Positions 1 to 12,113 are shown, numbered from the stretch's first letter. The stretch is DNA of 64,000 nt from Paragorgia papillata (GCA_035771165.1 JAWNZC010000327.1:1735501-1799500), one strand, 5' to 3'. Notes: a model not told the origin generated them from the sequence alone. Made by a program: numbers and translations.

Positions 1-239
1 ATTTAGATATATCTTTACAAACATATAGACAAAATAAAAACAGGACCAAGAGAGACGTATACGAAAAACTACAAATAAATCGAATTTCCAAAAACTAGTG
101 CATTTTTTTAGAAACTATTCTATTTTTCAGATTCCCGCACTTTTCATTCCGGGAAAATGGGACATCCAGGTATACTGCGAGATTTTATAAAACAAGAATT
201 AATAAAAGAAGATTTAATTTTCTCTTTGTTCTGACGCAG

Positions 240-439
240 AGAGTTTAAAAACGTATTTAAAACACATTTATGCCTCATTAAACCGTGATGACTTGTCTGA
301 AGAGTGTCTCAAAGGCAATTGCGACAATTACAAGTGCCGAAATGGTAAAATTTTTATTAAAAAACTGACAACACTGAAGCAGTCTTTATACACCCGACAT
401 CCGATCAAGGACCCTCAAAGTTTAAGACGATTAATATGA
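240..439 (+). other. Exon-like open frame, copy A (unknown protein)
   Basis: A pyrimidine-rich tract ending in CAG at 237-239 looks like a 3' splice site. From 242 an open frame runs 65 codons to TGA at 437-439. The frame has no Met upstream, so it would be a terminal exon. It is acidic then basic, with three close cysteines (ECLKGNCDNYKC) at about residues 26-37. A weaker reading uses GTAAAA at 346 as a donor. The same frame is intact in copy B. I do not recognise the family; it could be part of a repetitive element. Confidence 0.3.
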
Positions 440-1449
440 AAATAGAATTGAGACTGGAAACATCTGGCGCGAGCTAGAGCTTGTTGTTTGATATCAATAA
501 CATATACCTTCTAGATAGTTTTTCCAGTTTCCCGTTACATGTCTCTTCTACTTCCTACCTGGTCAGTGACTTCTAAAGAAAAAAGGATAAAAAACGTGCA
601 TGTATGGTATACGACGAGGAGAATGAAAGTTAATTCTGTTGTCGGCTGTGCATGCCTGTTGAGAAGTGCATGACTGTGCCTTGCATGTGCGAATAATTAT
701 TGTGGCTCTGTCTGACTTAACTGATGATCAAAAATAAATTATTTCTTGCATTATAGTTAATGTTATTGATTATAATAGAATCTAACATACAAAAAACCTA
801 AAAGAACCATTTCGGAACTATTATTTTGCTATAGAAAAAGTTTACGTGCATTATTACATTACATTTAAATTCTGCTTCGCATGTTATATAAAGGAACACC
901 AGTTGTTCAGACAAGTTCGGAGTTATAGAAACAAAAGAGAAGTTTGGGAAAAACAAGATATGCGGTTGTGGCCAGGCCTAGATCTTCTAATATATGTATA
1001 GCAATATAGGATGACTTCAATCAATGCCGCATGGAGACCGTGCTTATAGGCCACAAGCAAAGAAGAGGTACCAGACAATTTTGTAAATTGAGAACATGTT
1101 GGGCATGAACGATATCTTTACCACGATGTCTTGTGTAATTATACAATTGCGCTTCACCGTGTCTAGTCTTTTGTCAACGAAAAGGTTTTCAAAACGCGTT
1201 TTATTAAAGTATATGATGCGGTTTGCCTATACTACGTTGTACATATTTGTCGGTAATATCTTCAAAAATTTCTTACTTCGTGAGTTGTCGTCGTTTTGTT
1301 AATTTGCAGTTTATATATTAACATACGGTTATATGTCCGCGGTGACATCAAAACCCTGGCCATATTCCGATTTCGTCCGCAGGCCCGGACTGATCGCTGC
1401 TTTTGCGCTCGGAAAAATACGAGACGTCAGGGGACGAGATCAGAGTTGA

Positions 1450-1565
1450 CAACGACCATTTGGGTTGGCAACGACCACTTGCATGGGTTGGCAACGACCA
1501 TTTCGGTTGGCATTGACCATGTGGATGGACATTGATTATTTGGTTTGGCAACGACCTCTTGAGTT
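1450..1565. repeat. Short TTGGCAACGACCA tandem motif (copy A)
   Basis: Four or five degenerate units of a roughly 18-22-bp motif containing GGTTGGCAACGACCA occur in a row. The equivalent array in copy B lies at about 4225-4341. Overlapping short open frames here exist on both strands because of this repeat and are not credible genes. Confidence 0.7.
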
Positions 1566-2258
1566 GTCCACAAACGTGTTTAAAATAAACCTTGTTTGTT
1601 GATAATCTATACAATTTTAGATGCAAGTAATCGCAGCAAGCTGCAAGCCAGTTTCTGCGGTGACTGCATGAAAAGAAGCTTAACGCCAGTCAATTTTACT
1701 CGTCAATGTTAATGTGAATTGTCGCGGAAAGCCATACATGAAAGGGTTAAGAACCTTTAAGTTTTATAAAACACCTTTTTTGAAAGCAATAATTGCTTGC
1801 TTGGAATTAGCGTGAAGATAGTGCAATATACTTCGAAACACAAAAAAATATATTTCTGCAAAAATAGACAAAAAGAGACAACTCATCACGACTACGCTGG
1901 TTTAAAACGTTTTCTACCTTGTTGCTAGGAGACAGTTGTATATAGCGTATATAGCCGTTGTTTACTCTTTACAGTATTCAATGTATAACCGTTCTATTTG
2001 TAAAGCTAAGTATATTGCGCACTTTAAAAACTTTCAGGAACGCCTGACGCCTGTTTTGTAACGCACACATCCGCGCATATTCAAGTTGACAAATATTATG
2101 TATTGCAGCTGTCTATTTTAAAACTACAAATGAATTCCCAACGCAGTCAGATGAAGACCCCAACATAGTTTAAAGTTATTCTGGCTTAAACGTTTTTTGA
2201 ACGCAACTTATAGCGACTATATAATCAGCCACGCGATCTGATTTCACCAAGTCTGAAG

Positions 2259-2405
2259 AAACAAGCGTAAACCATTCACCCACTGATCAAACATCGTGAA
2301 GTTTACACATGAAAATATAAGGCGTTTGCCCCCTTTGACCGCGCTCGCCCCAGACTCTTTGCCCCCCTTTTCAATATGGCGTCTGTAACCTTGAACTCGT
2401 CTATT
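2259..2405. mobile_element. Solo arm of the 59.3-60.0 kb fold-back element
   Basis: This stretch matches the right arm of the large inverted-repeat element at 59322-60043 (its bases from about 59897 onward). It ends at the same terminal GTCTATT-like sequence. Only one arm is present. It abuts copy A of the duplication inside a hammerhead-like core, so it probably arrived by truncation or rearrangement. Confidence 0.75.
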
Positions 2406-2776
2406 ACAGAGGTATGACTCATCTAATGGATTTGTTAGGTGTTACGCCAAGGTATAGAGATGCTAATTACAGAGTGATAAACCTCTGTAATTCTAATTAG
2501 CCTTAGCATATAAATATCACATGTAAATATTCTATAATTACTCGTACTGAACATGGCATAAACTTTGCCGAAACATGTATACCATTAAAACTTTTGTCGT
2601 TTATTTGAAGTTTATTTTAACATAATATATTAATGTGGTTTTAATGTTCAGTATTTTTGCGTTAAACGTTTCATTCTCCAATTGTAACGTGGGCCTCCTG
2701 TTTGTTTTCACTTTTGCTATATTCCAGGGTATGGGTTTTTTTTTTAGTGACCATGCAGCTTTGGATATAAATTAAC
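2406..2776. other. Unassigned spacer between the duplication copies
   Basis: AT-rich sequence with an imperfect inverted pair around the words CAGAGGTATGACTC and ATAAACCTCTGTAATT. It contains a degenerate stem followed by GAAAC near 2550-2575 that resembles the hammerhead-like ends elsewhere. No coding potential is seen. Confidence 0.5.
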
Positions 2777-5036
2777 ATTTAGATATATCTTTACAAACAT
2801 ATAGACAAAATAAAAACAGGACCAAGAGAGACGTATACGAAAAACTACAAATAAATCGAATTTCCAAAAACTAGTACATTTTTTTAGAAACTATTCTATT
2901 TTTCAGATTCCCGCACTTTTCATTCCGGGAAAATGGGACATCCAGGTATACTGCGAGATTTTATAAAACAAGAATTAATAAAAGAAGATTTAATTTTCTC
3001 TTTGTTCTGACGCAGAGAGTTTAAAAACGTATTTAAAACACATTTATGCCTCATTAAACCGTGATGACTTGTCTGAAGAGTGTCTCAAAGGCAATTGCGA
3101 CAATTACAAGTGCCGAAATGGTAAAATTTTTATTAAAAAACTGACAACACTGAAGCAGTCTTTATACACCCGACATCCGATCAAGGACCCTCAAAGTTTA
3201 AGACGATTAATATGAAAATAGAATTGAGACTGGAAACATCTGGCGCGAGCTGGAACTTGTTGTTTGATATCAATAACATATACCTTCTAGATAGTTTTTC
3301 CAGTTTCCCGTTACATGTCTCTTCTACTTCCTACCTGGCCAGTGACTTCTGAAGAAAAAAGGATAAAAAACGTGCATGCATGGTATATACGACGAGGAGA
3401 ATGAAAGTTAATTATATTGTCGGCTGTGCATGCCTGTTGAGAAGTGCATGACTGTGCCTTGCATGTGCGAATAATTATTGTGGCTCTGTCTGACTTAACT
3501 GCTGATCTAAAATAAGTTATTTCTTGCATTATAGTTAATGTTATTGATTATAATAGAATCTAACATACAAAAAACCTAAAAAAACACATTTTGGAACTAG
3601 TATTTTGCTATAGAAAATGTTTACGTGCATTATTACATTTTAAATTCTTCTTCGCATGTTATATAAAGGAACACCAGTTGTTCAGACAAGTTTGGAGTTA
3701 TAGAAACAAAAGAGAAGTTTGGGAAAAACAAGATATGCGGTTGTGGCCAGGCCTAGATCATCTAATACATGTATAGCAATATAGGAAGACTTCAATCAAT
3801 GCTGCATGCATGGAGACCGTGCTTATAGGCCACAAGCAAAAAAGGGGTAACAGTCAATTTTGTAAATTGAGAACATCTTGGGCATGAACGATATCTTTAC
3901 CACGATGTCTTGTGTAATTATACAATTACGCTTCACCGTATCTAGTCTTTTGTCAACGAAAAGGTTTTAAAAACGTGTTTTATTAAAGTATATGATGCTG
4001 TTTGCCTATACTACGTTGTACATATTTGTCGGTAATATCTTCAAAAATTTCTTACTTCGTGAGTTGTTGTCGTCGTTTTGTTAATTTGCAGTTTATATAT
4101 TAACATGCAGTTATGTGATCGCGGTGACATCAAAACCCTGGCCATATTCCGATTTCGTCCGCAGGCCCGGACTGATCGCTGCTTTTGCGCTCGGAAAAAT
4201 ACGAGAGGTCGGGACGAGATCAGAGTTGGCAACGACCATTTGGGTTGGCAACGACCACTTGCATGGGTTGGCAACGACCATTTCGGTTGGCATTGACCAT
4301 GTGGATGGACATTGATTATTTGGTTTGGCAACGACCTCTTGAGTTGTCCACAAACGTGTTTAAAATAAACCTTGTTTGTTGATAATCTATACAATTTTAG
4401 ATGCAAGTAATCGCAGCAAACTGCAAGCCAGTTTCTGCGGTGACTGCATGAAAAGAAGCTTAACGCCAGTCAATTTTACTCGTCAATATTAATGTGAGTT
4501 GTCGCGGAAAGCCATACATGAAAGGGTTAAGAAGACCTTTAAGTTTTATAAAACACCTTTTTTGAAAGCAATAATTGCTTGCTTGGAATTAGCGTGAAGA
4601 TAGTGCAATATACTTCGAAACACAAAAAATATATTTCTGCAAAAATAGACAGAAAGGGACAGCTCATCACGACTACGCTGGTTTAAACGTTTTCTAGCTT
4701 GTTGCTAGGAGACAGTTGAAGGCGTATATTACCGTTGTTTACTCTTTACAGTATTCAATGTATAACCGTTCTATTTGTAAAGCTAAGTATATTGCGCACT
4801 TTAAAAACTTTCAGGAACGCCTGAGCCTGTTTTGTAACGCACACATCCGCGCATATTCAAGTTGACTAATATTATGTATTGCAGCTGTCTATTTTAAAAC
4901 TACAAATGAATTCCCAACGCAGTCAGATGAAGACCCCAACATAGTTTAAAGTTATTCTGGCTTAAAGGTTTTTTGAACGCAACTTATAGCGACTATATAA
5001 TCAGCCACGCGATCTCATTTCACCAAGCCTGAAGAT
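2777..5036. repeat. Copy B of the 2.78-kb tandem duplication
   Basis: Near-identical to bases 1-2258. Unlike copy A it runs on through a complete hammerhead-like core at 5029-5060, which suggests copy B keeps the original right junction. Confidence 0.9.
3016..3215 (+). other. Exon-like open frame, copy B (unknown protein)
   Basis: Same 65-codon frame, same splice-acceptor-like upstream tract and same stop as at 240-439. Identity of the frame in both copies shows only that the duplication is young. It is not by itself proof of coding. Confidence 0.3.
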
Positions 5037-5060
5037 GGAAGAAGTTACTTCCGAAACGTC
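5029..5060 (+). ncRNA. Hammerhead-ribozyme-like core (Penelope-type repeat end)
   Basis: CTGAAGA (5029-5035) is followed by a GGAAG/CTTCC stem, then GAAA (5053-5056) and GTC (5058-5060). This is the order CUGANGA, helix II, GAAA, GUC of a hammerhead ribozyme. Penelope-like elements and retrozymes are known to carry such motifs with very short helix III. Helix I is weak here, so activity is doubtful. Confidence 0.45.
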
Positions 5061-5780
5061 GCGCCAGCAAAACTCGCCTGGTTCAAGACTAGAAAAGCTC
5101 GAACTATTAAAAAGTTACTGTTCATAACACAACGTATACCGACACGCCGATCAGTGTCTTCAACAGGGTGATCGTTGCGAAGAAAGGTCCCATATTCATT
5201 CTCTAAAAGAGAACCGATGATGACGTTATCTATCAATGCAACAAAATGCAAGCCTTCTGATAATAGACTCTTCTGAAATTTAAAGAATAAACAAGATATG
5301 TTAAATACAATAAAAGTCACGATATATACTAATTTCTTGTGGTAGATAAATATTATTTAAAAAAAATGTTGATAATCTTTTAAGTACTGGACAGAAATAC
5401 ATCGGTTAAAAGTAAAAGTTTAATGCATGGATACGTTTCTCACCGCGAATATAAACTTCTCCACTTATACGAAACTTTTACGAAAATTGATGATCGCAAT
5501 AGGCATATATAGCCGGTGCCATGCAGTTGTGTGATATATATAAGCAACTGCAAAGAAATCGAGCTAGTACGGTTATTGCACTGAAATAAGACTGAAATAT
5601 GTGACTGAAATATAAATGATATTTGTTAGACTATATATTGTAATTATGGTGGTTTGTAAGAGCGCTCATTATCAAAATTTTAGTGAGAGTTATAGTGTCT
5701 TGTTTTTGGAAATATTATTAAGCGGAAAGTAACATCTGCTACCCACGAGCCTATAAATGTTAAATTTACAGTTGTATTAT
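5061..5780. other. Unassigned AT-rich stretch
   Basis: No credible exon, RNA gene or repeat boundary is seen. Short open frames are present on both strands without similarity I recognise. Confidence 0.5.
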
Positions 5781-5804
5781 AAAATTTCGTGTATTTTTAT
5801 AATA

Positions 5805-5856
<52 letters not shown>

Positions 5857-6107
5857 AAGTATAAAGTATAGTTTTACCTTAAAGTCTTCGCTTCCAGAGG
5901 TTTCACCCTAAACGGGATCATCAGGTCGCCTGATGATCCCGTTTAGGGTGAAACCTCTGGTAGCGAAGACTTTAAGATAAAACTATACTTTATACTTTGT
6001 ATTTTGCTCTATCTATCTATGGTATTGAGCACTCTCTAACATTTCGTGAACCAAAACTCACTTATATATATATATATATATATATATTAGTATTATAAAA
6101 ATACATG

Positions 6108-6113
<6 letters not shown>
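5781..6113. repeat. Nested inverted repeat with AT tracts
   Basis: Outer arms at 5781-5815 and 6083-6113 are near-perfect inverted copies (word ATTTTTATAATACTAATATA). Inside them is a 151-bp palindrome at 5852-6002 (centre about 5927) and TA runs of about 45 and 25 bases. The inner palindrome carries mirrored hammerhead-like cores. The region could extrude a large cruciform. Confidence 0.85.
5901..5953. ncRNA. Two mirrored hammerhead-like cores
   Basis: On the + strand CTGATGA (5930-5936) precedes a CCC/GGG stem and GAAA (5950-5953). On the - strand the mirror image occupies 5901-5922. They meet head to head with only about seven bases between, as expected for two Penelope-type ends joined in opposite orientation. 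Flanking helix pairing for cleavage is not convincing. Confidence 0.45.

Positions 6114-6164
<51 letters not shown>
6113..6164. repeat. (AT)n microsatellite
   Basis: Uninterrupted AT dinucleotides of about 52 bases directly after the nested palindrome. Confidence 0.95.
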
Positions 6165-6166
<2 letters not shown>

Positions 6167-6257
6167 CCAACGTGTTATGTTTGTAGTAGATTGAAGAGTG
6201 CTCAATACCAGGTGTTTGGTAGAGCGAATCCTAAAATGTAGTCGTTGCTACTCTGCG

Positions 6258-6289
6258 TTTCACGCCTCACGTCTTGAGACGATCTTCAG
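6258..6289 (-). ncRNA. Degenerate hammerhead-like core
   Basis: On the - strand CTGAAGA (6289-6283) is followed by a CGTCTCAAGACG hairpin and, after about 21 bases, GAAA (6261-6258). Spacing is long for helix II. It sits beside the word GAGTGCTCAATACC at 6196, which is an inverted copy of GGTATTGAGCACTC at 6021, again suggesting opposed element ends. Confidence 0.3.
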
Positions 6290-6593
6290 GCACCTGTATG
6301 CGATTGACTCAGTTCGTTGTGTGGTGACGCTAACTCGTTAACGCTTCGTTGACGTGTGACGTTCATCCGTCGCGTGCGTTTGAATCTTCCTGCGCTGAAT
6401 TTGCATTGGTGACAGCATTTCGCAAATATTTCCGATCTTTTATTCAGCGTTCTGCTTTTGTCTGATTTCATTATACACAATTTCTCCTCGAGACAAAGGT
6501 TACAACGCTTTCCACCAGCGTTGATAGAAAATGGTTTCGTGCTCTGTTTCAATTTCCACACGTGTTTCGAAAGCTCGGTCTCGTTAGAGTATA

Positions 6594-6632
<39 letters not shown>

Positions 6633-6636
<4 letters not shown>

Positions 6637-6700
6637 CACTGAAATAGTTGGAAATGCATTTTAAAAGTTTTCAAAATATAACTGAATAAGATAGTTGTTA

Positions 6701-6768
<68 letters not shown>

Positions 6769-6838
6769 TAACAACTATCTTATTCAGTTATATTTTGAAA
6801 ACTTTTAAAATGCATTTCCAACTATTTCAGTGCAATAT
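6633..6838. repeat. Perfect 206-bp palindrome centred on an (AT)n tract
   Basis: The arms 6633-6709 and 6762-6838 are exact reverse complements over about 75 bases as far as I can read, with only AT dinucleotides between them. Another AT run (about 6593-6634) abuts the left arm. Perfect arms with a hypervariable centre suggest very recent formation, gene conversion, or an assembly fold-back. Confidence 0.9.
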
Positions 6839-7805
6839 GTTCGTATCTATGCCGCTAATGCTATATATATATATATACCAACTAATTCAAGACGTGGTAA
6901 TGAGAATTAGCTAGTAGTATGGGTTGGAAGAAAAAAAGCCTGAAGTGCGAGATTGAATTGATTTAGTGTGAACGACTGTGTCTAGAAAAATACATTGCTG
7001 CTGCGGAAAGATCTAAAACTAGGCAACTAAACTATAGGCGAACTTATGCATGTTCAGTTTTCACAAATAGCACTTAAAATCAGCTGTTATAGATAGCATG
7101 TAAAATCAGCTGTTTCCTATAGGACGCCACGTCCTTAGGACGTGACACCGCTTATAAGAGAGAATTGAGAAAACTGTCACAGCAGATAATCATTTTTAAA
7201 GCATCACCAAAATAATAGGACGGAGAGGAAAACTCAGAAACCGCGTCCACACGCAAGATACGTTCATAAAAGCTTAATTATTCTTTAGTTAATACGTTAA
7301 TTAAGACTTTTTGTTCACATGTGAATAATGGAAAAGGTCATCGTCGACACAATTGACGAATTGCAAAAGGTAAAGCGAATATTTTCGAAAACGTCGTTTA
7401 CGACGCAGATATTCAATCGGTGGCATGGACGGAAAACGTTTGATTCGTTTGTCTACTTCCAACCTCGTTGCCAGGGCCTTTTTGAAGTTGGCAGGGCGGG
7501 AAAGGAAGTAGTGAGCTTGCATCATCCCATGCTAAATATGAGCCAATCATATGCGAGAAAATTAAATCACGAAAACAAACTTGCGTCACCATGGACCGTT
7601 GGCTAAATTTTATTTTTTACAGTTTGAAACAGACGGGCATCGACAATTCCACGGATAAAAGTCTTAATTGGTCATGAAGTTAGACATGTGTGATTGAAAT
7701 TTGGCTCTGCTTCATGTTAAATCATACGTTCACCGTTTGGAAGAAGTTCTCAGTGGGATTCATTGCATTTCAGGTTTAAATTGAGGAATGATTTTAAACA
7801 GTCGT
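6839..7805. other. Unassigned; unrecognised 92-codon frame at 7328-7606
   Basis: A Met-initiated + frame at 7328-7606 overlaps a 74-codon - frame, and I recognise neither. Codon use and composition give no clear support for coding. No RNA gene or element boundary is evident in the rest. Confidence 0.4.
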
Positions 7806-8535
7806 TTTAAGGTTACGTTACACCATAGAAATTTAAAAATACAAAAAAAATATTTTTTGAGTAATTAGCTGCCTTAAGCCAAATGCTGAAAGGTTTTGAA
7901 AAGTTTATTTCGTTTAAAGCAAAATTCATTAAGATATTTAGCGATGAAAATTGCAAGCAGCTCTGTTTTCCCGCGAAATTTAAATGTTCCAAGGCTTGTT
8001 TCTTCAGCTTTAAATTTCAGCTAAACTGCCGTATTCAAAGAATTTTGTTGAACACGGGGTTTGGCCGATTTTTTTCAAATTTTCACAACGTATCGGAGAC
8101 AATAACAGCGTGTGTGCGGTATATAGCTATACGATTATTTTTTTTCATTTCTGAGTAATCGACTACGATTCATGGTATGCACGCAAATTAACTGAGGTTG
8201 CAAAAGAATGCCTTATATCTCAAAAATAACAAAAAAAACACCATAGCCACCGCACACACTTTTGTAGAACAGCTAGTTGAGTTGCAATTAAAACTATTTT
8301 TACATGATTTGATTGAAACTGTAGTTCAACAAAAGTCGCGGCGCAAAGCGAATGCGTTTTCAGAATTTTGTCAAACCAAAACAAGTTTAAATACTTTTCA
8401 AAATTGTAAATCAACTGTCCAATTCTACAATCATTTTGCTATAAACTGTAAACATTTGAATTTGATTGCTTTTAAACTCAACGCGCAGTTGCATTTTTCG
8501 CAAAGCACTACTCCAAGGTGTTACGTAACCTTAAA
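7806..8535. mobile_element. Fold-back (MITE-like) element, about 730 bp
   Basis: The ends TTTAAGGTTACGTTACACC (from 7806) and GGTGTTACGTAACCTTAAA (to 8535) are inverted. Similarity continues inward imperfectly, for example GTGTGTGCGG at 8109 against CCGCACACAC at 8249. No transposase is present; the open frames at 7883-8158 and 8198-8635 lie within or across the arms and are not credible genes. Confidence 0.65.
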
Positions 8536-9085
8536 CGGCGAGAACAAGTGTGTCGGAAATGGCAGTTTATCACTGTTTCTACTTTTGATTTACTCTCAAG
8601 TACCATGCAAGTATGTTCTGCTAAAAAGGGAGTAAGCTTGTCCGCTGGTCCAGCACTCAACATAAAGAACTATCAACGAAAACTAGCGTGATCAGACTGG
8701 GACTTTCATTGTTATTACCACCAATTACGAATGAAACTGAAGCTGAGAAGTATACAAACGTTTAAAAAGAAGCGGTGTACAATTAATATCTCTATGGCAA
8801 ACATTAATTTATCTATCATCTGTTACATATATCTTTATTAGCGAGTTTAATCAGTTAAATATGTCAGTTTTGCATGAACGTACTAAAACATTTAAATGGT
8901 GCGTGAACTGCACTTTCATCGGCGGACTGAATTTTTGCAATGTATTGAATTGTTTTCTGTAAAATAAAATTGCTTGTTTATTTTCTATCTGAATTAGGTT
9001 TCTTAAGTATAGAAATCACGAAAGTATCACACGGTGTGATAATTTCGTTATTTCTATATTTGAGAAGTCTAATAACTCAGATAGA
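8536..9085. other. Unassigned
   Basis: AT-rich sequence without a recognised gene, RNA or repeat. Confidence 0.5.
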
Positions 9086-9470
9086 ACCACTGCGTGAACA
9101 ACGCGAGAACAAGGCGTGTTTTATCAACCTTGTTGCAAACTGTCAACTGCAGACTTGTTGCGGCTTGTTCACAGCAAGCTTGCAGCAAAGTTGTTAACGA
9201 CATTGCTACGGCTCTGTTACGGCAACTTGCAACAAGCCTGTTGACGACAGCATTGCTGCGGCTCTATTACGACAACTTGCAACAAGCCTGTTGACGACAG
9301 CATTGCTGCAGCTCTGTCGCAACAACTTACAACAAGCCTGTTGACAACTTGTTGCAGACAAGCCACAACAAGCTGAGCGAACGCATCCAGGTTCAGACTT
9401 GTTGACGACAAGTTGTATCAAGGCCGGCAACAGACTTGTTACAACTTGTGCGTTTCTGGCCGTGTAGGTA
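9086..9470. repeat. TTGTTGAC-rich element with a 50-bp tandem repeat
   Basis: At about 9206-9365 a 50-bp unit containing GCAACAAGCCTGTTGACGAC is repeated three times with few changes. Both sides continue with related CAACTTGTTG words in both orientations. Short open frames on both strands come from this repeat. Confidence 0.75.
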
Positions 9471-10282
9471 CCCTAATTTATATCATTTACATGTGAACAA
9501 TTTACTTTTCAAACATGAAAATTGGCTCTTGTCAAGATATGTTGGGGATAGGAGTAACAGTTTTCCCCTCCCCCTGAGGTCACCATGAAAATGTTATAAA
9601 CCAGGTTCAAGTCATAAGTAAACCAGCCTCAAGTCTTAATTCCATGTGAGTGCTGGTTACCTGAGGGCACTGGGGCTTTCTCATTTCGCCAGTGCTCTGA
9701 AACCCAGTGCAGAATACTGTCATGCAGAAATTGTCACCTATTCTTTCCTAGATCAATTACCTTTACTTGACTTCACAAAATATACTTATAAAAGTTATTA
9801 GACGGCTGTAATTTATTAAGCCCAATTTCCAATAACTCACCTATCAGGCTTTCCAATTTTTGTCACCATATATCTACTTTGCAGTATTATAGCCTTTTCA
9901 GTATCTTCACAATTTTTGCGTAATACAATTTACATTGTTCAGTCATCTGTGCGGCACATGGCAAATACAGTACCAGTATCCGCATGTACGCAGTGCGTAC
10001 CTATTTTTTGTGGACGGTGAAACCAGGATAGTAAAATGAATGGATTGGAAACTAATAGTCATGTGAGGTGTTTCCATGCGCTGATTGGCTGAAAGGCATT
10101 TTTCTTTGCTCGAGAGATGTTGAAACCTTTGGGGGTTGGCCCCAGGGGAAAGCCGATGATAGATGCATAAATCACATGTAATTTTATCTTTGTACATATG
10201 CTGCAGTTACAATTTTGTTTATTAATAAAATAAAGTAATAATATGGCATTTATGTGAAATCAGTTGTTAAATTGCAAACAGG
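9471..10282. other. Unassigned
   Basis: Mixed composition. An 84-codon - frame at 9943-10197 has no recognisable similarity. Nothing else is supported. Confidence 0.5.
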
Positions 10283-10577
10283 CAAGAGACTTCTTATTAT
10301 CCCAGCTGTGTACTGTACAGATAAATTCTCAGTCAATGGCATAAAGCACTGATAATATGTTAATTAAAGAGCAGGGATAAACAGCAAGGTCATGACACAA
10401 TTGTCTACACAACTTACAAGAGACTTCTTATTATCCCAGCAAGAGACTTCTTATTATCCCATCTGTGTACTGTACAGATAAATTCTCAGTCAATGGCATA
10501 AAGCACTGATAACATGCTAATTAAAGAGCAGGGATAAACAGCAAGGTCATGACACAATTGTCTTCACAACTTACAAA
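10283..10577. repeat. 157-bp direct tandem duplication
   Basis: The block beginning CAAGAGACTTCTTATTATCC at 10283 recurs from 10440, differing by only a few bases over about 137 bp. A third partial copy of its first 23 bases lies at the junction (10416-10439), a typical footprint of slippage or unequal exchange. Confidence 0.9.
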
Positions 10578-11060
10578 TAAATTAAAAAGGACAAGCTTTT
10601 TATGGATCTATTTTTCATGGGTGCTACTGGTGTATTATCGATTAATTGTTCGAGCAATTCACTATCCGATTTCCATGTACTGCTCCTAGATATGGTCCAT
10701 CATCGAATAGACGTTTCAAGGGAAGAAAAAAAATCAAAAGTTAACGGATCCACAGTCGTAAGTCCGCCTCTGTTTAAAAAGAGCGTAATAAGATTAGGGT
10801 AGGACAGAGATGGAGGTTGCTTTTCGACACCTGGTAAATTCTTACTAAATGTTTTTGCAATGTTCCCTAACCTTATACAGTTTTTCTCGCACTTTACTAG
10901 TCGTTGACATTTCAATAGCTGCGCAATACCGCTCTAGCTTGTCTTTGTTTTTTTGGCAGACATATCCAGCAGCATAGGTAATAACAGATTTATCAGAAGA
11001 TGTACAAAGCACGGTCTTGTTTTCGGTCTCTCGTTCCTAAAAGACGAAAGGCGATTACGA

Positions 11061-11565
11061 TATGAATGCGTTATTTTATTATCCAAATGCTTCTGACAAT
11101 TGTGAAAACAACAAATTTGTGGAAGAAAAGCCAGAAAAACTGTTTATACAAACAATAATCAATTAACGAGCGAAGACATGTCGACCTGACATTCAAGTTA
11201 TAAATTGCTTAACGACAACATCCCGAAAACACTTTAAATATACATTGGAAATTGTATTTCTAATCACTCGTTGAAATATATACAAATATAGATGCCATAC
11301 CACTACAGGACGTAAACCTTTTGAGAAAACTTCATCTGTTTTCCATATCCCAGACCCGACAAAACAACGTTGAAAAAACAACGAAATAAAATGCCCCAAA
11401 CTCAGACAAATCTCTTCCTGACATGCTGACTCTCGTCGTGTCTTTGAAAAAAAACTTACAGATGGCTTATCACAAGCATTTTTGTCCTGATACTCGAACA
11501 ATATAATGCACTTTCAGTATCCATGTTTATAATGTTTTCAAAGCGACTTTCCATAAAACCAACTA
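11061..11565. repeat. Diverged dispersed repeat, partner of 25215-25715
   Basis: Blocks such as TTTTATTATCCAAATG, ATCATACCAC-like and ACAAATGGCTTA-like words recur in the same order and spacing at 25215-25715. I estimate roughly three-quarters identity by eye. No open frame is shared across both copies. The partner lies inside the 6-kb element at 21.3-27.4 kb, so this may be a relic of the same family. Confidence 0.55.
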
Positions 11566-11574
11566 GCTCTTTAA

Positions 11575-12113
11575 TGGACACTTAAGCGGACACCTTTCTT
11601 AAACGGACAACTTTCTTAAACGGACACCTCTCTTCTCTTATTAAGCGAACACCTCTCTTAAGCAGACACCTCTCTTAAGCGGACAACTTTCTTAAGTGGA
11701 CACCTTTCTTAAGCAGAACACCTCTTAAGCGGTCACTTCTCTTAAGCGGTCACCTCTCTTAAGCGGTCACCTCTCTTAAGCGGTCTCCTCTCTTAAGCGG
11801 TCACCTCTCTTAAGCGGACACCTCTCTTAAGCGGTCACCTCTCTTAAGCGGTCACCTTTCTTAAGCAGACACCTTCTGTGGACACCTCTCTTAAGCGGAC
11901 ACCTTCTGTGGACACCTTTCTTAAACGGACACCTTCTGTGGACACCTCTCTTAAGCGGACACGTTCTGTGGACACCTTTCTTAAGCGGACACCTCTCTTA
12001 AGCGAACACCTTCTGTAGACACCTTTCTTAAGCGAACACCTTTCTTAAGCGAACACCTTTCTTAAGCGAACACCTCTCTTAAGCGGACACCTTCTGCGGA
12101 TATCTCTCTTAAG
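11575..12113. repeat. 17-bp minisatellite, array 1
   Basis: About 30 units of TTAAGCGGACACCTCTC, with variants GCGGTCACC, GCGAACACC and an alternate unit CTTCTGTGGACACC. The interleaved alternate unit produces a higher-order pattern in the second half. The unit has no coding meaning that I can see. Confidence 0.95.

Larger units (their letters stand above)
1..2258. repeat. Copy A of a 2.78-kb tandem segmental duplication
   Basis: The segment starting at base 1 recurs almost base for base at 2777 with a constant offset near 2776. Differences are scattered substitutions and small indels, so the duplication is fairly recent. Copy A may begin upstream of the window. It ends abruptly inside a hammerhead-like motif (CTGAAGA at 2253-2259), where one arm of a fold-back element takes over. 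Apart from the exon-like frame at 240-439, no gene is recognised. Confidence 0.9.

Noticed and set aside
7883..8635. 91- and 145-codon frames
   Set aside because: They span arms of a fold-back element and resemble no protein I know.
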